The position numbers and the translations under genes were made by a program. From positions 1-64,000 of the forward strand of contig NZ_JAANIH010000038.1 of the NCBI RefSeq assembly GCF_014529705.1: 64,000 bases of DNA, read 5' to 3'. The DNA comes from Bradyrhizobium campsiandrae (lineage in GTDB: Bacteria > Pseudomonadota > Alphaproteobacteria > Rhizobiales > Xanthobacteraceae). Positions 24,494-33,960 of the stretch are shown here, one piece after another. How positions within the stretch are numbered: the first letter of the stretch is position 1; every line of letters starts with the position of its first letter. The notes below the pieces were generated by a model. It was given only the letters and a program-made list of their open reading frames with translations. It did not search any database and was not told where the DNA came from.

Positions 24494-25827
24494 CAAAACT
24501 GAGTGGAACCTCCGGACAGCTTTTCGCAGGTCTGGCTGAAAGCCTCACGCGCGGGGTGTCTCGCTCGGCGAAGGGCGCGGCAACATCTGGCGCGAAAACC
24601 GGCGACGATTCCTCGTTCCACGATCTGCTTCACACCGTATCGAACATGGCCAAGCGGGCGTTGGACGATCAAGGCACCGAGACGACCGCGAAGGCGGCTT
24701 CGGTGCGCCCCCGCCTGGCCCAGCTCACCGAGCGTGCGACGCCCAAGGATGAACCGGTGCACGAGCGCACCGACGAGACCAAGTCGTCGAGCAAGCAGGA
24801 TCCGGCTGATCGGTCCACCAAGGCGGACGTCCCGATCAGATTGAGCGCTCCGACCATCGTGGGGCAGGAACTCGCCGCCGCGCCCGCCGTGACGTCGCCG
24901 GCGCCGCAGCCGTCGAGTGACAAGAAGGAGGCGGTTCGCGCCGAGCGGCCGTCCGCGGCAAAGCGCGAGGTTCAGGGCTCGGCAGGCGCAGCCGCAGCTG
25001 ATGCCGCGCGATCCGCCGCTCAATCGATCGCCGCGCGTTCCGCGGCCGATGCATCCGGTCCGCGATCTCAGCCTGCGGGCGCGCAGGCGGAGATGTCCGC
25101 CCACGCTGCAATGGCGCAGGGAAGCGACGTTCAGCCGAAAGCCATGCCCGTCACGCCTGGCTTCGAAGCGGTCACGGCGAATGTCGAGCGCGCGGCGAAG
25201 GCTGCCGGCCGCGAAGCGCTGCCGGAGACGACCAAAGTCACGGTGGTTCAGCAGGAAACGCATCTGCCTCCCGTGGCGCAGTTCAGCGCCACGCAGCAAG
25301 TCGCAAACGCCGTGGTGTCCGAGCTCAAGAGCTCGTCCGCGCCTGCCGCAGCCGCGCCCGATCTTGTCGGCACCCAGACTAATTCACCGGATCAGCCGCT
25401 CAGGATCCTCACCGTCAATCTCGAACCGCCCGATCTCGGCAATGTCACCATGCGCCTCCGGCTGGTCGGCAACGAGGTCTCGGTCCAGCTCGCCGCTGAA
25501 CGCAAGGACACCAGCACGATGCTGGATCAGCAGCGCGACCAGATCCGCAATCTGATGCAGTCGGCGGGGTACGTCGCTGACGTCGCGCCGGTGCAGCACG
25601 GCGCGCTCGACGGATTCCAGTCAGGAGCCGGCCAGTCGCAGCCGCAACTCTCCAGTCAGCAACAGCAATCATCCCAGTCTCAAGGCGCGTTCGGCGGCGC
25701 CGGCACGTCGTCCGGTCAGTCGGACGGCGGAGCCAGGCAAGCCTGGCCGGAGCAGCAGCCCAATCAGGAGGCCCGCCATGACCAAGACGTGGCGCCGCAT
25801 ACTCGTCGCGGCCCTGTCTATCTGTAA
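24490..25827 (+). CDS. fliK: Flagellar hook-length control protein FliK (formerly MotD)
   Basis: FliK is a secreted molecular ruler that measures hook length and triggers the FlhB substrate switch. The 445-aa protein is low-complexity (Ala, Ser, Pro, Gln) for about 300 residues. The recognisable C-terminal hook domain follows: LTVNLEPPDLGNVTMRLRLV, VQLAAERKDTSTMLDQQRDQ, IRNLMQSAGY. In Sinorhizobium this gene next to motC was first named motD. It overlaps motC by 4 bases and the next gene by 50. Confidence 0.88.
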   Translation: MTKLSGTSGQLFAGLAESLTRGVSRSAKGAATSGAKTGDDSSFHDLLHTVSNMAKRALDDQGTETTAKAASVRPRLAQLTERATPKDEPVHERTDETKSSSKQDPADRSTKADVPIRLSAPTIVGQELAAAPAVTSPAPQPSSDKKEAVRAERPSAAKREVQGSAGAAAADAARSAAQSIAARSAADASGPRSQPAGAQAEMSAHAAMAQGSDVQPKAMPVTPGFEAVTANVERAAKAAGREALPETTKVTVVQQETHLPPVAQFSATQQVANAVVSELKSSSAPAAAAPDLVGTQTNSPDQPLRILTVNLEPPDLGNVTMRLRLVGNEVSVQLAAERKDTSTMLDQQRDQIRNLMQSAGYVADVAPVQHGALDGFQSGAGQSQPQLSSQQQQSSQSQGAFGGAGTSSGQSDGGARQAWPEQQPNQEARHDQDVAPHTRRGPVYL

Positions 25828-26359
25828 TGCCGGCGCAGCCGCGGCCGCGACCGACAATGCGCGCTCCTGTGAGCGCGAGATGGCACGCGCCTCGCAGCAG
25901 CACGGAATTCCGCTCGGCATTCTCTATGCTGTCGGCCTCACAGAGACCGGTCGGCGCGGTGCGCTCCATCCTTTCGCGCTCGGCGCCGAAGGGCAGACCG
26001 TGTTCGCCAGGGACATGGACGATGCGATGGCGAGTTTCGAGGCAATGCGCGCGAAGGGCATCAAGCTGATCGATGTCGGCTGCATGCAGATCAACCATTA
26101 CTTCCATGGCGACAAGTTCACGTCGGTGAGAGCGATGTTCGATCCGGCCAAGAATGTCGACTACGCCGCGCGCTTCCTCAACGAGTTGAAGCAACGCGAG
26201 GGAAGCTGGACCATGGCCGTCGCCCGCTACAATGCAGGCCCCAATAATCAACCCGCACAGAAACGCTATGTGTGCCACATCGTTGCCCATCTCGTCTCCA
26301 GCGGCTTCGGCGCGTGGACCGACAAGGCGCGCTCGTTCTGCCAACCCAAAACAACCTGA
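25778..26359 (+). CDS. Flagellar-locus lytic transglycosylase (SLT fold)
   Basis: A 193-aa exported peptidoglycan-cleaving enzyme. A signal peptide (RRILVAALSICNAGAAAAAT) precedes a soluble lytic transglycosylase domain with catalytic Glu56 in GLTETG, the GCMQIN motif (101-106), and VARYNAGPNN. It probably opens the wall for the rod, because the FlgJ of this locus (35131) lacks a muramidase domain. ATG 25778 lies inside fliK in another frame, a 50-base overlap that suggests coupled translation. The cysteines (31, 102 and two near the C-terminus) could form disulfides. Confidence 0.9.
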   Translation: MTKTWRRILVAALSICNAGAAAAATDNARSCEREMARASQQHGIPLGILYAVGLTETGRRGALHPFALGAEGQTVFARDMDDAMASFEAMRAKGIKLIDVGCMQINHYFHGDKFTSVRAMFDPAKNVDYAARFLNELKQREGSWTMAVARYNAGPNNQPAQKRYVCHIVAHLVSSGFGAWTDKARSFCQPKTT

Positions 26360-26461
26360 GATGACGATGCGCCGTAGGAAGTTGTGCATCGCCCCAAATC
26401 ATCAGCCCCGCGCAAGCAAGACCCCCCATTGTAATTCCAACCTGTCAAAGGAGCCCACTAC

Positions 26462-27724
26462 ATGAGCCTGTATGGTGTTATGCGCACCGGCGTTTCCGGA
26501 ATGAACGCGCAATCCAACAAGCTGTCGACGGTCTCGGACAACATCGCGAACGTCAACACGGTCGGCTACAAGCGGGCTTCGACGGAATTCTCCTCGCTGA
26601 TCCTGAAGAGCGGCTCCGGCAATTACGATTCCGGCGCGGTCGAGACCACGGTCCGCTACGCCATCACCGATCCCGGCCATCTCCAGTTCACGACCTCGAC
26701 GACGGATCTCGCGGTCCAGGGCAACGGCTTCTTCGTCGTACAGGACGCGAACGGCAACAATTTCCTCACCCGCGCCGGCTCGTTCGTGCCCGACAACACG
26801 GGCAACCTCGTCAACACCGCCGGCTTCCAGTTGATGGGCTACAACATCCAGAACGGCGCCGCGCCCAATGTTTCCGCCAACGGCTTCGGCGGCCTCCAGG
26901 TCGTCAACGTCAACCAGATGGCGCTGCAGGCCTCGCCTTCGACCTTGGCGACCGTGGCAGCGAACCTCGATCCGAGCGCTGCGATCATCACTCCCGCTCC
27001 GGCCGCCGGAGCTGGTCCCGGTGCGGGCAACTACACGTCGAAGACGTCGATGGTGACTTACGACAACATCGGCAATGCCGTGACGCTTGACGTCTATGCC
27101 GCGAAGACGGGTGCGAACACCTGGGATATCGAGGTCTACAACGGTGCAACCAAGTTGACGAGCGGTCCTACCGCCGCAACGACGTTCAAGTTCGACGTGA
27201 GCTCGACCGGAAAGGGCAAGCTGGATCTCGTGGGCCCGCCGCCAAGCGCGACCTCGCTCACGGTCGCAATTCCCGGCGGTTCTGGCGCCTTCAAGATCGA
27301 CATGTCGGCCATGACCCAGGTCGCATCGAGCTTCGACTTCAAGGCGACCGTCGACGGCAACGCACCGTCCGCCGTCGATAAGGTCGACATCGACAGCAAA
27401 GGCGTCGTCACGGCGGTCCTCAAGAACGGCACCACCTTGCCGAGCTTCCAGATCGCGCTCGCGACTGTGCCGAGCCCGGACCATCTGACGCCCGAGGTAG
27501 GCAACGTCTATTCGCCCAATTTGGATTCCGGAAACGTGCAGGTCGGTCTCGCCGGTCAGGGCGGTCTCGGAACCATCCAGTCGGGAGCGCTCGAGGATTC
27601 CAACGTCGATCTCGCGGACGAATTGACCTCGATGATCGAGGCCCAGCGCGGCTTCACGGCGAATTCCAAATCATTCCAGACCGGCGCCGATCTACTCGAC
27701 GTCGTCGTCAATCTGAAGCGCTGA
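26462..27724 (+). CDS. flgE: Flagellar hook protein FlgE
   Basis: FlgE polymerises into the hook. The 420-aa protein shows the N-terminal rod/hook motif (SDNIANVNTVGYKRASTEFS), the TTDLAVQGNGFFVV segment, a large variable centre (about 160-340) and the C-terminal SNVDLADELTSMIEAQRGFTANSKSF. AAAGGAG precedes the ATG. The upstream gap (26360-26461) contains CGCGCAAGC and probably the promoter of the hook-filament block. Confidence 0.96.
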   Translation: MSLYGVMRTGVSGMNAQSNKLSTVSDNIANVNTVGYKRASTEFSSLILKSGSGNYDSGAVETTVRYAITDPGHLQFTTSTTDLAVQGNGFFVVQDANGNNFLTRAGSFVPDNTGNLVNTAGFQLMGYNIQNGAAPNVSANGFGGLQVVNVNQMALQASPSTLATVAANLDPSAAIITPAPAAGAGPGAGNYTSKTSMVTYDNIGNAVTLDVYAAKTGANTWDIEVYNGATKLTSGPTAATTFKFDVSSTGKGKLDLVGPPPSATSLTVAIPGGSGAFKIDMSAMTQVASSFDFKATVDGNAPSAVDKVDIDSKGVVTAVLKNGTTLPSFQIALATVPSPDHLTPEVGNVYSPNLDSGNVQVGLAGQGGLGTIQSGALEDSNVDLADELTSMIEAQRGFTANSKSFQTGADLLDVVVNLKR

Positions 27725-27758
27725 GTCCCTCAGCGCCGATTCCGGGCAAGAACACGCC

Positions 27759-29234
27759 ATGTCCATTACCTCGGCCCTCGACTCTGCCCGCTCCTCGCTC
27801 ATGGCGTCGGGCATCCAGTCGTCGACCATTTCGCGAAACATCGCCGGTGCCAGTACGGAAGGCTATTCGCGCAAGATCGCCGTGCTGGACAATCTTCCCG
27901 GCGCCGGCGTCTATGTGGCGGCAATCCAGCGGGCCGCTTCGTCGGGCCTCTACAGCAACGTCCTCACCGCGACCTCCGCGGCCGCGACGCAGAGCGCGAT
28001 CTATGATGGTCTCCAGAAAATCGCCTCTGCCACGGTGGACGATCCGCAGCTCGACCAGTCGCCCACGGCACAGCTGAACGCGCTGAAGCAGGCGCTGCAG
28101 CAATATGCCAACGCCCCCGACAACACCACGCTGGCGCAGGCGGCCGTCACGTCCGCAAAGGACATGGCGACCGCGCTCAACCAGGCAACCCAGACCGTGC
28201 AGTCGGTCCGCGAAGGCGCGGATGCCGACATGAATATCTCGGTCCAGAACATCAACCAATTGCTCTCCCAGTTCCAGACCGTCAATACGGCGATCGTGAA
28301 GGGGACGATCGCCGGCGACGACGTGACTGATTATCTCGACCAGCGCGACAGCATCGTTTCGAAGCTGACCCAGGAGGTCGGCGTCACGATGTCGATCCGC
28401 ACCAACGGCGACGCGGCGCTCTACACCGACAGCGGTGTCGTGCTGTTCGACAAGTCGGCGCGGACGGTGAGCTTCGCTCCGACCACCTCCTACTCGGCGG
28501 GCATCTCGGGAAATGCGGTCTTTATCGACGGCGTGCCCGTAACCGGCCCCAATTCGGTGATGCCGATCAAGTCCGGCAAGCTGGCTGGTCTCGCCCAACT
28601 GCGTGACAACGACACCGTCACCTATCAGAGTCAGCTCGACGAAGTTGCCCGCGGCCTGATCAATGCCTTCAAGGAAAGCGATCAATCGGGCGCGGCGTTG
28701 CCCGACGTTCCCGGACTTTTCACCTATCCCGGCGCACCGGCGATGCCGGCGAGCGCAACCGTCTCGGTGGGGCTGGCCGGAACGATCTCGGTCGCTGCAT
28801 CGGTCGACCCGAAGCTGGGCGGCAACCCGAATCTGCTGCGCGACGGTGCGATCAGCGGCAACGTCGCCTACCGGTACAACACCGCTGGCAACGGCGGCTA
28901 TTCGACCCGGCTTCAGCAGCTCATCAGCAACATGGATGCCTCGCAGCCGTTCGATGCGACCACGCAAGGCAAGCCGAACGGCAGCCTGATCGACTACGCA
29001 GCGTCCTCGACGAGCTGGATCGAGAACCAACGCAAGACCGCCAACGACAACTCGCAGTATCAGAACACGCTGCTCACCCGCAGCACGACGGCGCTGTCGA
29101 ACGTCAACGGCGTCAACATGGACGACGAGATGTCCCTGATGCTCCAGGTCGAGAGAACCTATTCGGCATCGTCGAAGATCATTTCGACCGTCGACCAGAT
29201 GTTGCAGAGCCTGCTGGCAGCCGTGGGGAACTAA
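27759..29234 (+). CDS. flgK: Hook-filament junction protein FlgK
   Basis: FlgK (HAP1) is the first adaptor between hook and filament. The 491-aa protein has the N-terminal MASGIQSSTISRNIAGASTEGYSRK region and the C-terminal VNGVNMDDEMSLMLQVERTY helix typical of FlgK. The centre is Ala/Thr/Ser-rich. It lies 34 bases after flgE and just ahead of flgL. Confidence 0.94.
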   Translation: MSITSALDSARSSLMASGIQSSTISRNIAGASTEGYSRKIAVLDNLPGAGVYVAAIQRAASSGLYSNVLTATSAAATQSAIYDGLQKIASATVDDPQLDQSPTAQLNALKQALQQYANAPDNTTLAQAAVTSAKDMATALNQATQTVQSVREGADADMNISVQNINQLLSQFQTVNTAIVKGTIAGDDVTDYLDQRDSIVSKLTQEVGVTMSIRTNGDAALYTDSGVVLFDKSARTVSFAPTTSYSAGISGNAVFIDGVPVTGPNSVMPIKSGKLAGLAQLRDNDTVTYQSQLDEVARGLINAFKESDQSGAALPDVPGLFTYPGAPAMPASATVSVGLAGTISVAASVDPKLGGNPNLLRDGAISGNVAYRYNTAGNGGYSTRLQQLISNMDASQPFDATTQGKPNGSLIDYAASSTSWIENQRKTANDNSQYQNTLLTRSTTALSNVNGVNMDDEMSLMLQVERTYSASSKIISTVDQMLQSLLAAVGN

Positions 29235-29237
29235 GTC

Positions 29238-30284
29238 ATGATGAGCGCAAACTACATTTCCACCCTGATGCTGTCCTCGTCATTGAGGTACTCGATCACG
29301 AGCAATCAGGCTGCGCTGAGCAAAGCGTCGACGGAGGCGACCACCGGCCGCTTCGCCGATGTCGGCCTCGAGCTCGGGGCCACGACGGGCGGAGACGTCA
29401 CCCTGCGTGCGGATCTGAATTTTGCCGATCAGCTGGTCGATACCAACGGGCTTGTCGGGGGACGCCTGGACGTGACCCAGGACCGCATCACCCAGCTCAG
29501 CTCGACCGCAACGGACTTCCTCAAGGACTTGATCGCGGCGCGCAGCACCGATGGCGGCGGGCGGATCATCCTGCCGCCGGCGTCTTCTAATCTCCAGGAC
29601 CTGATCGGCGCGCTGAACGTCTCCTATAACGGATCGTATCTGTTCTCGGGCATCAACACGCAGAACCAGCCTATCACGGCCTACCAGGCCGGCTCCGCCA
29701 GCAAGAACCAAGTCGATGCCGATTTCCTTGCGGCCTTCGGCTTCACGCAGTCCTCGCCCAGCGTGAACACCATTACGCCCGCTCAAATGCAGACATTCCT
29801 CAACGGTCCCTTCGACGCCGAGTTCGCAAGTCCGGCCTGGAACACCAACTGGTCGACGGCCACGGACCAGGTCATGCAAAGCCGCATTTCGACGACCGAG
29901 ATCGCCGACACCTCCGTGAGCGCCAATCAGACCGGATTCCGCAAGCTCGCGGAGGCCTACACGATGATGGCCGATCTCGGGAATGCAAACCTCGACCAGT
30001 CGACGTTCCAGGTGGTGGTGGACAAGGCGATCGGCCTCGTCGGCAGCGCCATCACCGATCTTGCGACGCTGGGCGGTGACGTCGGCACGGTCCAGCAGCG
30101 GATCACCACAGCGACCGACAAGCTCAAGACGCAGAAAGACATTTTGAACAATCAGATCGTCGGCATGGAGAAGGTCGATCCGGCGGAAGCGTCGACGCGC
30201 GTCAATGCGCTGCAGACCCAGATCCAGACGGCGCTCGCGCTCACCTCCCAGCTCCAGAAGATCAGTCTGATCAACTATCTCTGA
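29238..30284 (+). CDS. flgL: Hook-filament junction protein FlgL
   Basis: FlgL (HAP3) is the second junction protein and resembles flagellin at its ends. The 348-aa product (ATG 29238 or 29241) has an N-terminal helix (SSSLRYSITSNQAALSKASTE), a LFSGIN motif typical of FlgL near residue 135 and a C-terminal helix (VDPAEASTRVNALQTQIQTA). Three bases separate it from flgK. Confidence 0.92.
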   Translation: MMSANYISTLMLSSSLRYSITSNQAALSKASTEATTGRFADVGLELGATTGGDVTLRADLNFADQLVDTNGLVGGRLDVTQDRITQLSSTATDFLKDLIAARSTDGGGRIILPPASSNLQDLIGALNVSYNGSYLFSGINTQNQPITAYQAGSASKNQVDADFLAAFGFTQSSPSVNTITPAQMQTFLNGPFDAEFASPAWNTNWSTATDQVMQSRISTTEIADTSVSANQTGFRKLAEAYTMMADLGNANLDQSTFQVVVDKAIGLVGSAITDLATLGGDVGTVQQRITTATDKLKTQKDILNNQIVGMEKVDPAEASTRVNALQTQIQTALALTSQLQKISLINYL

Positions 30285-30343
30285 GCTGGGGCGACCGTCG
30301 TTTTCGCTTTTTTTCCTGCAAGTTCCTGCGGCGAGTTGTCCGG

Positions 30344-30691
30344 ATGACGTTTGAAGCCTACGAGACGGTCGTTGAAGATAGTGGTTACGAGGCGCGCGGC
30401 CGCGAGCGGCAGGCGCTCAGTCTCGGCATTGAGCGGCTGGAGCGGCTGCAGAAGGAGCCGCGCTTCAGCATGGAGGATCAGGTCCAGAGCCTGCTCTACG
30501 TCCGACGGCTATGGACCATCTTCATCGAGGATCTCGTGCACCCCGAGAACGGGCTGCCCGAGCAGCTTCGCGCCGACATCATCTCGATTGGCTTGTGGGT
30601 GGTCAAGGAAGCCGATCGCCTGCGCGAGGAAAAGTCCAACGATGTGACGCAACTCGTGGAAATCAACCGCCTGATCCGAGACGCGCTCTGA
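30344..30691 (+). CDS. flaF: Flagellin synthesis regulator FlaF
   Basis: FlaF is a small alphaproteobacterial protein that promotes flagellin production or export and works against FlbT in Caulobacter. The 115-aa sequence has the typical ERQALSLGIERLERLQ and LRADIISIGLWVVKEADRL segments. Its stop overlaps the flbT start (TGATG), so the two are coupled. It is the copy attached to this flagellar system and would act on the three flagellin genes at 16096-19356. Confidence 0.93.
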   Translation: MTFEAYETVVEDSGYEARGRERQALSLGIERLERLQKEPRFSMEDQVQSLLYVRRLWTIFIEDLVHPENGLPEQLRADIISIGLWVVKEADRLREEKSNDVTQLVEINRLIRDAL

Positions 30692-31101
30692 TGAAGATTT
30701 CCTTGCGGGCCGGCGAACGGGTCTACATCAACGGTGCGGTCCTGCGGGTGGACCGCAAGGTCTCGCTCGAGCTTGTAAATGATGTGATGTTCCTGCTCGA
30801 AGGGCAGGTGATGCAGGCTTCCGATGCCACCACGGCGATGCGTCAGCTCTATTTCATCGTCCAGCTCATGCTGATGAACCCGACCGATATCGCCGCCGCC
30901 GCCTCGCTCTATGCGCAGCACCACACGGCACTTCTCGCGGTTTGCGAAAGCCGCGAGATGTTGGACGGCCTCGCCGCGATCGACGAAATGGTCGGCGGCA
31001 CCCGTTACTTCGAGGCGCTCAAACGGATCCGGGCGCTGTTTCCCCTGGAGGAGGCGATCCTGGCCGGCGCCACCTCGGAATCTCCAATCAAGGCTGCCTG
31101 A
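30691..31101 (+). CDS. flbT: Flagellin mRNA regulator FlbT
   Basis: FlbT binds the 5' untranslated region of flagellin mRNA in Caulobacter and controls its stability and translation; in Bradyrhizobium the lateral copy is described as a positive regulator. I start it at ATG 30691 (136 aa). The family signature is present: MKISLRAGERVYINGAVLRV, LLEGQVMQASDATTAMRQLY, LFPLEEAIL. The frame is open further upstream through flaF, which is a shadow. The paired flagellin leaders in this locus are its obvious candidate targets. Confidence 0.94.
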   Translation: MKISLRAGERVYINGAVLRVDRKVSLELVNDVMFLLEGQVMQASDATTAMRQLYFIVQLMLMNPTDIAAAASLYAQHHTALLAVCESREMLDGLAAIDEMVGGTRYFEALKRIRALFPLEEAILAGATSESPIKAA

Positions 31102-31115
31102 CAGCGGAGAGCGAC

Positions 31116-31535
31116 ATGAACGTCACCAGCGCGACCGATAAAAACACCAATTCGACCGACCCGAGCTCGTCCACATCTGGCACGTCGAGCACCGGCGTCG
31201 ACTACAACACCTTCCTGCAGCTCCTCATCGCCGAGATGAAGAACCAGGATCCGACCAATCCGATGGATACGTCGCAATACATGAGCCAGTTCGCGCAGCT
31301 GTCGACGGTCGAGCAGGCGATGCAGACTAATACGAAGCTGGATTCTCTGCTGTCGTCGCAGTCGTTGTCGCAAGCCGACGGACTGATCGGAAAGACCGTC
31401 AGCTTCACCGATTCGACCGGGGCGACCTTCACCGGCAAGGTCGCCTCGATCTCCATCAACAGCAGCGGATCCGTCGCGACGCTTCAGGACGGCACCAAGG
31501 TTGCGGTCGGCCCTGGTCTCACGATCAGCAATTAG
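31116..31535 (+). CDS. flgD: Flagellar hook capping protein FlgD
   Basis: FlgD forms the temporary cap on which hook subunits assemble. The 139-aa product from ATG 31116 (GGAGAGCGAC upstream) has a Ser/Thr-rich N-terminus and the conserved YNTFLQLLIAEMKNQDPTNP, TSQYMSQFAQLSTVEQ block. A short C-terminal beta domain follows (GKTVSFTDSTGATFTGKV). It is shorter than the enterobacterial protein (231 aa), the usual state in rhizobia, so it is not a truncation. Confidence 0.94.
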   Translation: MNVTSATDKNTNSTDPSSSTSGTSSTGVDYNTFLQLLIAEMKNQDPTNPMDTSQYMSQFAQLSTVEQAMQTNTKLDSLLSSQSLSQADGLIGKTVSFTDSTGATFTGKVASISINSSGSVATLQDGTKVAVGPGLTISN

Positions 31536-31537
31536 CC

Positions 31538-31804
31538 ATGAACGAGCGCGACGCCCTCGACATCGTCCAGGCGGCGATCTGGACCATCCTCGTCGCCTGC
31601 GGGCCGGCGGTCGGCGCGGCGATGCTGGTCGGCATCCTCATCGCGCTGATCCAGGCTCTGACCCAGATCCAGGAGGCGACGCTGACCTTCGTTCCGAAGA
31701 TCATCGTGATCCTGGTGGTCGTGGCGATCTCCGGCTCCTTCATCGGAGCCCACCTCTCCACCTTCACCGAGATGGTCTATTCCCGGATCGAGCACGGCTT
31801 CTGA
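31538..31804 (+). CDS. fliQ: Flagellar export gate protein FliQ
   Basis: A small export-gate membrane protein of 88 aa with two hydrophobic helices (about 14-38 and 48-72). The characteristic VGILIALIQALTQIQEATLTFVPKI is split between them. It starts 2 bases after flgD and precedes flhA by 74. Confidence 0.96.
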   Translation: MNERDALDIVQAAIWTILVACGPAVGAAMLVGILIALIQALTQIQEATLTFVPKIIVILVVVAISGSFIGAHLSTFTEMVYSRIEHGF

Positions 31805-31878
31805 TCCGCAGGCCCGGCCACCACCCTCGCGTAAGCTTTGCCGGGCAGATTGAGGGCGGACCCTGCTGCCGGTGACCC

Positions 31879-33960
31879 ATGGCCGATACGTTAGCTGCTA
31901 GCCTGCCGAACCCGCGTCGCTTCGGCGCGGACGCCGCTTTCGCGGGCGGTATCGTGACCATGCTCACGATTCTGTTCCTGCCGATTCCTCCCGTTCTGAT
32001 CGACCTCGGCCTTGCCTTCTCGATCGCGCTGTCGGCCCTGATCCTGATGGTCGCGCTGTGGATCCAGCGGCCGCTCGACTTCTCGGCTTTTCCGACCGTG
32101 CTCCTGATCGCGACGATCTTGCGGCTGGCGCTGAACATCGCCACCACCCGCCTGATCCTGTCGCGCGGCGGGGAGGGCGAGCAGGCCGCGGGTCACGTCG
32201 TTGCCGGTTTCTCGAAGTTCGTCATGGGCGGCGACTTTGTCATCGGCCTGATCATCTTCGCGATCCTGGTCACGGTGAACTTCGTCGTGATCACCAAGGG
32301 CGCGACGCGTATCGCGGAAGTCGGCGCCCGATTCACGCTGGATGCCATTCCTGGCAAGCAGATGGCGATCGACGCGGATCTCTCGGCTGGCCTGATCGAC
32401 GACAAAGAGGCGCAACGCCGGCGCCGCGAGCTCGAGGAAGAGAGCGCGTTTTTCGGTGCGATGGACGGTGCCTCGAAGTTCGTCCGCGGCGATGCCATCG
32501 CGGGCCTGATCATCACCGCGATCAACATTTTCGGCGGCATCATCATCGGCGTCACGCATCACGGGCTGACCCTGTCGCGCGCCGCCGACGTCTACACCAA
32601 GCTCTCGGTCGGCGACGGTCTGGTGTCGCAGATGCCGGCGCTGATCGTGTCGCTGTCGGCGGGTCTTCTGGTCTCCAAGGGCGGCACCAGGGGGTCGGCC
32701 GAGCAGGCGGTGCTCCGTCAGCTCGGCGGCTATCCGCGCGCGGTGTCGGCTGCCTCCTTGATGATGTTCGTGCTCGCCTTGATGCCGGGTCTGCCAATGC
32801 CGCCGTTCGTGCTGCTGGGCGGCGTCATGGCTTTCGTCGGCTACTCGCTGCCGAGGCGGCAGGCAGCCGCGAAGCAGAAGGAGGATGCGCGCAAGGCCGA
32901 AGAGCGCGCGCAGGTCGAAGCCAAGGAATCCGTCAAGGAATCGCTCAAGACCGCCGAGATCGAGCTCTCGCTCGGCAGCCATCTGTCCGTCCACCTGCTC
33001 GGTTCGCGCAACGAGCTTGCGCACCGCGTCAGCAAGATTCGGAAGAAGTTCGCCAAGCAGTACGGCTTTGTCATTCCCGAGATCAAGCTGTCGGATAATC
33101 TGTCGATCGACCCGAAGGGATACCAGATCCGGATTCACGATACCCGGGTCGCCCATGGCGAGCTCCGGATCGGCGAGATCATGGTGCTGGTGGACAAGGA
33201 TGGAAAGCCGGACGTCCCGGGCGACGAGGTCATCGAACCCGCATTTGGCATGAAGGCGCTGTGGGTGACGGAAGCCTTCGCCGACGAAGTCCGGCGGCAG
33301 GGCTGCAAGCCGGTCGACAACCTCTCGGTCCTACTCACGCATCTGAGCGAAGTGCTCCGGGCAAACCTCGCCCAGCTTCTGTCCTACAAGGACATGCGCG
33401 GGCTGCTCGACCGGCTCGAGCCGGAGTACAAGCGCCTGGTCGACGATCTCTGCCCGTCGCAGATCTCCTATTCCGGCCTGCTGGCAATCCTGAAGATCCT
33501 GCTGGGTGAGCGGGTGTCGATCCGGAACCTGCATCTGATCCTCGAAGCCGTCGCCGAGATTGCACCTCACGTGCGGCGCTCCGAGCAGGTCGCCGAGCAT
33601 GTGCGCATGCGCCTGGCTCAGCAGATCTGCGGCGATCTCTCCGACAACGGCGTGCTCAACGTCCTGCGTCTCGGCAACCGCTGGGATCTGGCCTTCCACC
33701 AGAGCCTGAAGCGCGACGGCAAGGGCGACGTCGTCGAGTTCGACGCCGATCCGCGGCTGATCGAGCAGTTCGCGACCGAAGCGAGTGCCGCGATCCGAAA
33801 GTTCACGGAAGACGGCACCAGCGTGGTGCTGGCGGTGACCCCGGAAGCGCGACCCTATGTCCGCATGATTCTGGAACGGGTGTTTCCGACGCTGCCGATC
33901 CTGTCGCATGTCGAGGTCGCCCGCAGCGCCGAGATCCGGGCGCTCGGAGCCATTTCGTGA
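31879..33960 (+). CDS. flhA: Flagellar export gate protein FlhA
   Basis: FlhA is the large export-gate protein that docks chaperone-substrate complexes. The 693-aa protein has about eight N-terminal membrane helices (through about residue 320) and the FHIPEP signature region RLALNIATTRLILSRG. A basic-acidic linker (QKEDARKAEERAQVEAKES, about 332-352) leads to the cytosolic ring domain. The stop overlaps fliR by 4 bases. Confidence 0.97.
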   Translation: MADTLAASLPNPRRFGADAAFAGGIVTMLTILFLPIPPVLIDLGLAFSIALSALILMVALWIQRPLDFSAFPTVLLIATILRLALNIATTRLILSRGGEGEQAAGHVVAGFSKFVMGGDFVIGLIIFAILVTVNFVVITKGATRIAEVGARFTLDAIPGKQMAIDADLSAGLIDDKEAQRRRRELEEESAFFGAMDGASKFVRGDAIAGLIITAINIFGGIIIGVTHHGLTLSRAADVYTKLSVGDGLVSQMPALIVSLSAGLLVSKGGTRGSAEQAVLRQLGGYPRAVSAASLMMFVLALMPGLPMPPFVLLGGVMAFVGYSLPRRQAAAKQKEDARKAEERAQVEAKESVKESLKTAEIELSLGSHLSVHLLGSRNELAHRVSKIRKKFAKQYGFVIPEIKLSDNLSIDPKGYQIRIHDTRVAHGELRIGEIMVLVDKDGKPDVPGDEVIEPAFGMKALWVTEAFADEVRRQGCKPVDNLSVLLTHLSEVLRANLAQLLSYKDMRGLLDRLEPEYKRLVDDLCPSQISYSGLLAILKILLGERVSIRNLHLILEAVAEIAPHVRRSEQVAEHVRMRLAQQICGDLSDNGVLNVLRLGNRWDLAFHQSLKRDGKGDVVEFDADPRLIEQFATEASAAIRKFTEDGTSVVLAVTPEARPYVRMILERVFPTLPILSHVEVARSAEIRALGAIS

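Noticed and set aside
30511..30690. A 60-residue N-terminal extension of FlbT
   Set aside because: It is an out-of-frame reading of flaF. The FlbT family starts at MKISLRAGERV (30691).
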